From the NCBI GenBank assembly GCA_030248215.1, contig JASANG010003458.1, positions 1 to 64,000 on the forward strand: DNA of 64,000 bases, given 5' to 3'. A program made the translations under genes and the position numbers. Of the stretch, positions 1 to 10,500 are shown piece after piece (within the stretch, counting starts at the first letter, position 1; each line of letters starts with the position of its first letter). The stretch comes from Enoplolaimus lenunculus. Its lineage: Eukaryota; Nematoda; Enoplea; Enoplida; Thoracostomopsidae. The notes beneath the pieces were generated by a model. That model was not told where the DNA came from and made no database searches. It saw only the letters and a program-made list of their open reading frames with translations.

Positions 1-39
1 ATAAAGACGTTTCGTATTCAATTACAACTAAGAATATTG

Positions 40-243
40 TCCCATGCAAAGATCAGCGGCGGAACGTTTTTCTGTGTGACTAGAATACAGTTAGCTTAAG
101 CTTTAGACTAATTTTTTTGCTTGGCTTAGGCTTAGGCTTAGGAATATGCTCATTCTTATGCTTAGGGTTAGGGTTAGGCTTAATAGGTTTAGGCTTAGGA
201 ATATGCTTATAATACTGTTCCACCCCTGTTCTTTACATTGGCC
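40..243 (+). mobile_element. Family A TIR element with CTTAGG hexamer core
   Basis: The ends are imperfect inverted repeats: CCCATGCAAAGATCAG with GCGGAAC on the left, and GTTCC-ACCCCTGTTCTTTAC ending in ATTGGCC on the right. The interior is a run of CTTAGG hexamers including CTTAGGGTTAGGG. At least ten more complete or partial copies lie in the window, which defines the ends. No coding capacity, so a non-autonomous MITE. Confidence 0.75.
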
Positions 244-722
244 AGAATATTAACCCGATTTAAGTACTCGTTTACTTCACTATCTGCTTGGACATTTTCA
301 CCTCAATGTTGTTGAACCAAACGGTATATGGGTTTATCAAAATTTCCAGGTTCGTTCTCGGCGTACAATTTTTGAAATGCATATTTTTCTTCTCAAACGG
401 CAGTATGAAACCAAAGTTAGCAGCCGGGGTATTGGAATAATTGAATGACCCGTAAGTAATTTTTAAATATATAGTCAACTTGCAGCAAAAAATTTCAGTT
501 TTTGAGGTAAAAATATCATATCCGAGAGATTTTTGTCTTCTGAATTTTGGGACATATTGCATCATATTTGGCGGCCGAGTCCTTGGCACGGCTAAATTCA
601 TCCCGGCCAACCTCGCAGGATGGGGCCGGGATTAAAGTGGCCCCATGTTCGACTTCAATCTCAGTGGAACATTGTACGAAACAATATAGATTCTGCAGTG
701 CGTATGCTAATTGTAACATGTA

Positions 723-931
723 CACTGCAAAAAACGGTGAGTCAAATTGATTCTCTCCGAAATAGGCTCTACGGGACTGCATAAAATGAGTCAAATTCGA
801 CTCCATCAAAGTCAAATTTAACTCATTTCGTCGCGTGTTTGACTCTGGCGGAGTCGAATTTGACTCAGTTTGTGTGGTCCCGTAGAGACTATTTCGGAGA
901 CAGTCAATTTGACTCACCATTTTTTGCAGTG
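723..931. mobile_element. Family D palindromic MITE
   Basis: A nearly complete palindrome of about 210 bp. It starts CACTGCAAAAAACGGTGAGTC and ends with the inverse, GACTCACCATTTTTTGCAGTG. The interior reiterates GAGTCAAATTCGACTC-like words. Other copies: 1084-1279, 12072-12209, 40365-40652, with fragments at 6955-7041, 43918-43997 and 50838-50985. Confidence 0.75.
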
Positions 932-1083
932 TATTCGCAGTGCAAATTTTCTACTAGATGTGAGACCACCCTCGAGTTCGATACTAAAGCTCTTATAGTA
1001 GTTGATCGGTGGTAGCAAACTCCACCCACACTAACGTCACAAGTTAGATTTCAAAGTTGAAATTCATATTCAGTTGAAATGTA

Positions 1084-1279
1084 CACGTCAAAAAATAGGA
1101 GTCAAATTGACTCTCCGAAATAGACTTTTCCGGACTACACAAACTGAGTCAAATTCGGCTCACTGAGCGACTCGTGTGAGTCGAAGTTAACTCTGGTGGC
1201 GTCGAATTTGACTCCGTTTGTGTAGTGCAGAAAAGCCTATTTCGAAGAGAGTCAATTTGATTCACCAATTTTCGCAGTG
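1084..1279. mobile_element. Family D palindromic MITE
   Basis: A second copy 150 bp downstream of the first, in the same orientation, with more mismatches at the left end (CACGTCAAAAAATAGGAGTC) and the right end ATTTTCGCAGTG. It is an independent, more diverged insertion rather than part of a duplicated block, since the flanks do not match. Confidence 0.7.
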
Positions 1280-1478
1280 TATCAATTCATCTTTGAACGG
1301 GTTAACTGCTCAATTTAGCACCACATTCCGTTCAAACTCCGTGTTTGTCGACGTCCGGATCATGTATTTTTTTTTACTTTCAGTTTCACATTTACTTTCA
1401 GATATCACAACATATAACCTACATTTTTTGGAGACATATTCTACGAAAGAATACAAAAAAGTCTTTATAAAAATTTAG

Positions 1479-1486
1479 TATAAATA
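1479..1486 (+). promoter_or_regulatory. TATA-like box, candidate promoter of the secreted cysteine-rich gene
   Basis: TATAAATA lies 82 bases before the start codon at 1568, with a second similar stretch (TTATAAA) about ten bases upstream. In an AT-rich genome such matches are common by chance, so only the position argues for function. If the gene is trans-spliced the transcription start need not be close. Confidence 0.3.
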
Positions 1487-1567
1487 CATTATAAATGTTG
1501 GCTCAGCGGAAACCTATTGATAAACTAACAAATACTACAAATCAGCGCCTGAGAAACCAGGTCACCC

Positions 1568-4500
1568 ATGGACCAACGATCGTTTATTTTATCAGTCGGG
1601 TTCACTCTCCTCGGAGTGGCCGTTGTCACAAGCTATATCGTAGGTAAGCGGTGAATAAATGCATCGTTTACTTTAATTTGTGTACGCGGTGTGGAAATTC
1701 ACATTGGTATTAATAGACACTGCATGGATTTCTGAAAATACGTACCTGTTGTTTGAAAAGTTACAAAATGATTACCTGTCGGTATATGTGCACGAAAGTA
1801 TGTAAAGCAATAAAATTTTCAAACATGTGCAAATATACCGGAATATGAAGTTGTTGCAATGACTACATGGTGTAGTGGTAGCATGTTTGACCAGAATGCA
1901 AGAAACCTGAGGTTGATTACCGGCATAAATTTCCAACACGGATCGTGCAGACCGTGTATAGTTCCAATATTGCCAATGACTGGATTGCGTACACAAATTG
2001 AAGTAAACGATGCATAACTCTTTTCCGCAGGGTACGACCGGAGGTCTGCCTCCGGCTCCGGCAAAAAATCGGCCTCCGGTTGCGGCTACGTTAGCATTTT
2101 TGCCGGAGGTTCCGGCAATTTCGGTAGTAAAATTTTGCATAATTTTATAAAATTTATCTGTGTAGCGTGTTTCGTTGTACTTTTGTCGCAATTTTCAGGA
2201 AAGAAATTCCGAAATTCGCAAAAAATTAGCGTAAAATCAAACAACTTAACAATATATTGCAGATACTGGCTAAAATTAGCTAATTAACCATCATTTTTTT
2301 CCTATCTCATTTCGCCTAACCTTCGGCTCTGGCTCGTTCCGCCCCTGATCTTTACATGGGCCAAAACAAGGAAGGAATTTTGCAACTTTCGCATCATTTT
2401 GTCAGAAATGGTATTCTTTTATTTTACGAGCAGGTGTTCCGACTTTAACGTCAAACAGAAAAGCTATTTTAAATAGTTTTCCGCGTTGTGAAAAGGTTCT
2501 TTGAAAACGCTTTTTCGTAACAAAGAAACTACAATTGGGTTTTGAAGCAAAACGCTGACGCTGCTATCGTTAAGTAAACGCTTTTTTGCATTTATCAAAA
2601 CGCTATATCGATCAGGGCCGGTCCGTAGCCAAGAGGGGGCCAGGGGGACTCAGCTTCCCCTGGAAAAATATTGGCCCCTGTAGAAAATTTTCAACCTTGT
2701 TTGCAAGTCACTAAAAACCCAAGAATTGCCCTCCTAAAAATTTTAGCCCCCCCCCCGCATGGTGAGCTGGCTACGGACCTGATCATGGCAATGGTGGGAA
2801 AACAAGGTTCACGCATGACTATAGCCGGTCTTTTCAACCGTCATTATTTTATACATCAGAGCTTAAAATGACACATTTTATTGAAATAAATTGTATCAAA
2901 AGTACGAAACAAAATTTACGCTCGTGTTAATATATAATAAATATTTAATGTAAACGTTTTTCCAAAGCGAGTATCACTGTAAATTCCGATGAGTTGATCG
3001 ACTAGCTCAGAGAGCAAATTAGTCATTTTTGGTTTATTTATAAGGTAATGACAGTAAACACAAACTCGCACCGAGCTGATTTAATCCCAGATGAGTTGAT
3101 TCACTAACTCAGAATGAGTTCATTCAATGTTTGAAATCTGAGTTCTGAAAGAACTAATACAGAGCTCAGGCATCTGAGTGAAATTCACCGAAATTTACAA
3201 TGATAAATGGTATTGTAATTTTTAACAGAATTCCAAACTGTAGAGTTAGCAATAAATTTTTAGCTGCAGTAATTTTTCGTCAACTTCCACAAGGATATCG
3301 TGGTCTGATTCGGTTGAACGAATTGCGAAAATTGGTATTCAGAACACAAATTGATTCGCAATACAACGACGCCAGAAGCTATATTTCGCTTGAAAACCAG
3401 TGTCTGAATGGCGCTGCTGGTAAACTCGAGTCTAGAAATCATACTTCACTGTACACTCCAATGAGTTGATTAATCAAGTCAGCTTAGCGAGTTGGTTTTT
3501 TTGCTAAATTAATATCCGTAAACATTACCTCTCTCTGAGTGGAGTTGATTTTCTCTCGAGTTGAGTTTACTGTGGGTGAGTTGATTAATTAACTCACAAT
3601 AAATTGCATCAACCGAAAATTCTGAGTTCTGATAGTTTTAAATCAGACTGAGTGATTCAACTCATTCTGAGTTAAAAGCAACTCACTGAAATTTACAGTG
3701 TTTGTGTTTGTATGTGCTAAACGTTCAACAGTAAAACCCAGTAAGTTGATTTCAACTCAAAATGAGTTGAATCACTTAGTCTGAGTTAGGACTATCAGAA
3801 CTCACAGTTCTTAGTCGATTCAACTCATTCTGATTTAATTAATCAACTCCCCGGAGACAACTCAAGTCACTGTTAGAATCAACTCAACTCAGAGTGAGAT
3901 ATAATTTTCTACAACGATTTCACCGAAACTTTATTGGAATATTTTTCTTTCGTAGGCTGACACCCGTTTGTTCCCATGCTGATATAGCAGTTACCGCCTG
4001 ATTTGAGTTGCGCAAGTTATGCAGCAAACAATCTTCATCATATTTAAAAACACAACGTTTGCAAACCTTGAAATACATCAAAATGAAATAGTGTAAGCTT
4101 TTAGACTAATTGTTTGCTTAGGCTCAGGCTGTTTAGGCTTATAAGCTCATTTTAAGCGTACGCCTGGGCTTAGGCTTAGGCTTAGGAATATGCTTTACTG
4201 CTACGACTCTGTTGTATACATTGGCCTATGCACTGTGAGCTCAGAATTTCGAGTTGGTTCAATTCATTTTGAGCTAATTAACCAACTCACCTAGAGTAAA
4301 CTGAATTCAGAATGAGAAACAGCTCAGCTCAGAATAAGTTAATGTTTAATAATTTTAATTCAGAAATAACTAACTCGCTAAGCTGAAAGGATTAATCAAT
4401 TCATTGGAATTTACAGTGTGGAACAAATGTTTGAAACAAATTAGCCTATAGATTAAAACTGAGTTTTACTATTGACTTTCAAACTTTATATATTTCGATT

Positions 4501-7500
4501 AGGTTTAGGCAGCTGACAAGCTCAACTAAATACTATATAATTTTAGTACAAAAAGCAAAAGTTATTTTTGTCAACATTATAAATTCCAATGAGTTCAAAT
4601 TAATCAATGCAGACGGAACGTTTTTTATTTCTGAGTTACTAAGTTTTAACTCATCTGAGTTGAGCTGATTCTCACACGCTGAGTTGACTTAATTTCGAGG
4701 AAGTTGATGAATTAAATCGAAATGCGTGAAATTAACTCAGAATTATGAGTTCTGATAGTCCTAACTCCAGTTGAGTGATACAACGAATTCTATGAGTTAA
4801 AATTACGAGTTCAGATAGTTCTAACTTCAGTTGAGTGATACAACTAATTCTATGAGTTAAAAATATGAGTTCTGATAGTCCTAACTTCAGTTGAGTGATA
4901 CAACTAATTCTATGAGTTAAAATTATGAGTTCTGACAGTCCTAACTCCCAGTTGAGTGTTACAACTAATTCTATGAGTTAAAATCAACTTTACTCAAATT
5001 TGCAGTGAATCTACGTTTTAACAGGACATCCATTTGAACTGTGTTTCACTCACGTCGGCCGGTTTCCCGACACGTGTCAATTGACAAATTGCAGTCGATT
5101 TCAATTTGAGCAACAAACTTTGAATGCTGGCAAAATACAAAACGCAGTTGAAATTTTAGCTGAAAATATAACAATTAAAGTCGCTTCAGGAACAATTTGT
5201 GGTCCCAATGGACAACGATGCTATCAAGGCGAATGCATTCAAGTATAACAGTTACTCAATAGTCGTAGACTGTCGCCGGGCACCGCCAGATAAATAAGCT
5301 TGTATTTTAGCGCAAACCTAAAAGTCGAAATGTTTGGGAACAGTAAACGAATTGCACACTGTAAATTCCAATGAGTTGATTAATCAATTCAGCCTGCGAG
5401 TTGATTATTTCTAAACTAATATCAGTGAACATTAATTCACTATGAGTTGAGTTGTTTTTGACTCTGGAATAAATTGACTCTGGGTGAGTTGATTACTAAA
5501 CTCAGAATGAATTGAACCAACTCAAAATTCGTAGTGCCGGAGAGATTGGGGGGGCGACATCTCACCATCCTGCTAAAGTGTCGTTTTGAAATGAGGGGTT
5601 CAAGTGGGGCAGTAGCCCAACTGAAATTAAAGAAAAAATTCAAAATTGGTTCAAAAAGTTTGTTTGCTAGTGAAAAAGTTCTGCTTGGCACACATTTGTG
5701 TCGTGTGGGGGTAATTGTAAAAGTAGGTACCATTTGTTTCAATTCTTTGTATCTTTTGATATATTAACCAAACATATATTCTGCGTATTCGAATGCAATC
5801 CTACACTGTAACTTTAGGGAGTTGATTTTAATTCAAAACGAGTTGAATCACTCAGCATGAGTTAGGCCTAACAGAATTCAAAATTTTGAGTTGATTCAAT
5901 TCATTCTGAGTTAATTAATCAACTCACCCAGAGTGACCTCAGCTCAGAGTGACAATCAACTCAACTCAGAATGAGTTAATGTTTATACAGATTTTAATTC
6001 AGAAACAACTAAACTCGCCAGCTGAATTGATTAATCAACTCATTGGAATTTACAGTGTAAAGTTATATATACTTCTTGTACAAAATATTGTAAATTCAAT
6101 GCTTAAAAGTTTTCCTTTAAAACCAGCCGCCCCCCTCAAGTCTTGGTTGCGCGGACCGTTTTGAAAAACCGCTAAACATTTCGAAATCAATTTTTAAGTA
6201 ATTTTTTTAAATTAGTAGACTTTTGTACACTTTCCTCCACATTTATCAAAAAAAATATTAAAAAAATTGTGTTAAAAAGTAGGAATAATTTTTTTTGCGT
6301 AAATCTAAACTCTGATTCTGTGGAGGGAACTGTGTACAACGGTGTAATATTTTTATTTTTCATTTTAGGTTCCATTTGACACACGATCAGTCGATGGTGG
6401 TTGGTACACAACACCAGACTACTTGCGCTGCTTTCATGGCAAGTATCGACCGGTGGCGTCATGTCCGCCAGATCCTGAACCTCTAGACTGCCTAGTATCC
6501 GGTCAATTAGTCCTGGACACCCGTATCCGGTTTTGTCGACAGCCACCGCCGCAAGGAGACGGTAATGACTGCCGTGGAAGGCGAGAACGAACAACTTTAT
6601 GTCGTCGACAATGTGTTGCAAATAATTCGCAACATTTACACCGAGATGATTTAGCTAAAGCGATTTGTTTGAAACATTTTTATCCACCAGTGTTTTTGGA
6701 TCAAAACGGTCAAGGTAAAGCTTATTTTATGCGCTGTTCGCACAATAATTTGGTCAACGATGCCACAAAATCTCTCATACATCACGGCTATCACGAAGTC
6801 ATTTTGAAAACCACCTCGTGGAGAGCCCTGGTCTGCAAAAAATTTCTGTTATAGCTCAGGGCTATAAGGTGTCAGCGGCTTCCTTGATAGCAAAATTAAA
6901 CATTGCGCAAATATCTGTTGCCGTGTTGATTAACTCAGAATGAATTAGATAAAACGGTGAGTCAAATTGGCTCTCTCCAGTGGAATTTGACTCAGGCGGA
7001 GTCGAATTTTGACTCAGTTTGTGTAGTCAGGAAAAGCCTATTTTGAAAATTCATATCAGTAAACATAATAACACACTCTGAGTTGAGTTGATTCTTACTC
7101 TGAGTTCAGTTGACTCTGGGTGAGTTGACTTTAACTCAAACTGCGTTGAATCACTCAGTCTCAGTTAGAACGATCACCACTCATAATACTGAGTTGATTC
7201 AACTCATTCTGGTATAATTTATAATCTTCTCCGGAAGCAACTCCGCTCTCAGAGTGAGAATCAATGCAACTCAGAATGAGATAAAGTTTACTGTTACTTA
7301 ACTCAGGGATAAAACTAACTTTCCGTCTGAGTTGATTTAATTAACTCATTGGAATTTACAGTGTAAGCTTGGTACCAATTGACAGGTGCGCGAGCGGATT
7401 TACGTGTTCATGAATGTCAATTTCGTTGTTATGTCACCAAAACAACACAGTCGCGGTTATTTCCGATGCCAGATGGAACTCCCTGTCACGTGACTCGAAT

Positions 7501-10500
7501 GAAACATTGTTGGCATGGAAAATGTTTGAGTTATCGCAATTATGTTCACACCATTGATTCGGATTATAACGCGTTATTTTTAGCCAACGAGCAACGTGAT
7601 TTTGATTTCGGTAGGTAAACTATCACTGTAAATCACAGTGAGTTGAGCTTAACTCACAAGTTTGGATTCTAAGACATTCAGAACTCAAATTTTACAATGG
7701 ATTCAACTGGTTGGGTTCGCCTATAAATCTGTGTTCATCAACTCACTCTAAATTAACTCCAACTCAGAGTGGAAATCAACTCAACTCAGAGTGAGTTTTG
7801 CTGTTTTAATTCAGAAATAACGAATTTTGTATTGACAAATATAATGCTGATTTAAGGTGTCTGTTGGCTGGCAACAATTTTCAAAAGCGTCGCATGAACA
7901 AACTGGCGTTGATTTTTGGTTGTGTAAAAGCTAAAAACTTCACTCAATTATTGATTTTAACTCATCGAAAGCAATTTAATAAATAAATAATACTGTTTTT
8001 TGCAACGTATCAGAACCAGTTGGATTAAAATAAAATTTCAAAATTCTGATTCCGATTAACTGTGTAATTGGAATCGGAACCGAAACTCGTTTTGTATTCG
8101 AATTGCAACCGGAATCGGAATTCTGGTTGCGCCCTGATGAACACAGTATTAATGAACAATATTCGAGTCCTAATCACAGTACTTCAATACGATAAGACAG
8201 CCAGCAAATGAAATTCATTAAGTAGGTACACGTGGTCATATGATTTTCGTTTTGCTAAGAGTTTACTGCAAGCATACTTGGCTGTAATATTCAACATTGT
8301 GTATATCTCAGAAACATCACCTGACGCATTATCGCGTTGTTTTCGACGAGAAATGGGTGCAACTGTCGCTCAGTTGGAGTCTTTGTTCAGATTGAGTTCA
8401 ACTGCGGCCGTTCGATCTGTTGCCGTTGAGTCGCGTTCAATGAGTTTGAGCAATTGTGAACAAAATTGCCGTCGATATCGTGAAACATTCCAGTGTCGCG
8501 GTGTGATTTGGCAAAACAGACGCTGTAAGCTGATTGGAATCGTACAAGATGAACAACAACAACAGCAACAACAACGACGAAAACAACTTGATTCTCCGGT
8601 TTCGATTCACTACAGTGAAATCAAAAGAATTAAAAATCATGAAAAATATGCCGATCGCTCCGTGGTTGCAGTAATGCCTGGTAAATAAAAGACCTGGTAA
8701 TTAAACGCTGACCAAATTCTGCTTTGCCAAAGGCCACACCTCTCATTTACACCGTAAATTCTAGTGAATTGATTTTAAATCAGAATAGAATTGAATGCAC
8801 TTAGGAGTCTGACCTCTGACGTATGACTTTCAGCAATCACAATTCTTAATTCAATGAACTCATTCTGAGTTAATTAATCAACTCATCCGGAATTAAATCA
8901 GCTCAGAGCGAATTAATATGTACTGCAACTAAGTCGGAAATGACCAAAAATTACTAATTCTCTCTCTGAGTTGATTAATCAACTGACTGGAATTTATACA
9001 GTGATATGGTTTTGTATTTGGTTTTTTTGTTTCAAGTACAGCATTTTAGGTCCGGGTAAAAAACTCGTTACTGGCTTTACACCTCTGTGTAGGGCGTTCC
9101 AGCTTTATTAATAATATAAAACTAAATCATTTATTACTTTCTATTGTATCTGAAACACTATTTCAGAGAGAAATGAATGCGAAACTGCTTTCCGTCGTCA
9201 ATTTGGCAACGAAAAACTAGCAAGCCTGTGCAAAAAACAACTACGAAGTAATTGGTTTGATTAATAGTTTTAAGTTGAATTCCTTTCCAATTTCAACTGA
9301 CACCAAAGCAGCCAGGGTATTGTTGGCCGGAACAGAATTACCGGAAAAAATGGTTTTCTTCATTTTTTTTTCATTTTTTTCCGAGGGGGGTGGTGAAAAA
9401 ATGGAAAAATGTTAAACGATTCTTAAATATATTTTGCAATTAAATATGTTATAAAATAACGTTTTTAGAAGACATGTAATTACTTTTTATGCAATACAGT
9501 AACAGTGACCGTGTGTCTATGTCCACCAGGATGTATTATATGTCCGAAAAGAGCGGAAATTGCAGCATTTGAACATATAAATGGATTTCAGAATTGAAGC
9601 TTTAGAGATTCAATGTATAACTACATATGCATGTTGTTCGGTTCACATACCAGGTTTCGTCGACAGGTGGACCAAATTTAGGGCGCTCAAAATTGAAAGC
9701 TTGCTTTTACCGTATAATTTAACGCATGAATAAGTCTAGCTTCAACCACGCTTTGCTCGCGATGTTGCAGCAATTGGGAGGCTTTGGTGTCAAAAAACAC
9801 AAAAGGGTCTTGGGATTTAATATATACTTGCAAAAAACAAGTGTGACTAGTTTTGCTCGCTCCAGTCATGAGTTTCTGATGTTCTGATGATTTCTTCTGA
9901 TTCTTCCACGACAAAAATTAAATTTTTAAAAAATTCGAATTATTAAGGTTCCAAATTCCTCCATTGGACTCAAAATTTGTTTGTTGAAAAATTATACAAA
10001 TTATATACGATTTGACACAGGTTGCATAGTTAAGACGAATATTGTTAAATGTTTCCCAATCAGACGTCTGGCTAATGAGTCAGTGATAAATAATTGTTCA
10101 ACTTATCGAAAAAAAAAATTTTGGGTCCCAAGGGGTTGAACGTGTGGCTTTAAAAATCGAATTTTTCAAAAATTCCGATTTAGGCATGGAATGAATGATC
10201 AGGGGATGTTATCAGAAGCTTAAATATGCAAAAAGTTTCAAAATGCAAGCATTTTTGGGCAAACGCCAGCAAAGGGTGGATAACCGATCACTCAGACAAA
10301 GAATGATATTTTCAATTTTTTTCCATTTTAATTAAGGAAGAAATAGAAAAAATTCATTTTTTCAGGAAAAAACAACCCTGAAAGCGTGATTGTTTCGTTT
10401 ATTTTCAGTGCACTGTAAATTCCGGTGAGGTGATTTTACCTGAGAATGAGTTGAATTCACTCAGAAGTCAAAACTCATAACTCTGAATTGTTTAAACTCA

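Larger units (their letters stand above)
1..1567. other. Repeat-rich region upstream of the first gene
   Basis: I see no coding exon here. The stretch holds a family A hexamer element (40-243), two family D palindromic elements (723-931 and 1084-1279) and unique AT-rich DNA. The open frames across 516-920 lie within palindromic repeat sequence and are not gene-like. The last 100 bases before the first exon contain a TATA-like box. Confidence 0.6.

Noticed and set aside
516-920. 134-codon minus-strand frame in the upstream region
   Set aside because: Largely within a family D palindrome; peptide shows the palindromic NSTPPESN-type pattern.
4740-4985. CRISPR-like array of evenly spaced repeats
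   Set aside because: Contiguous tandem repeats without unique spacers, in a eukaryotic MITE.
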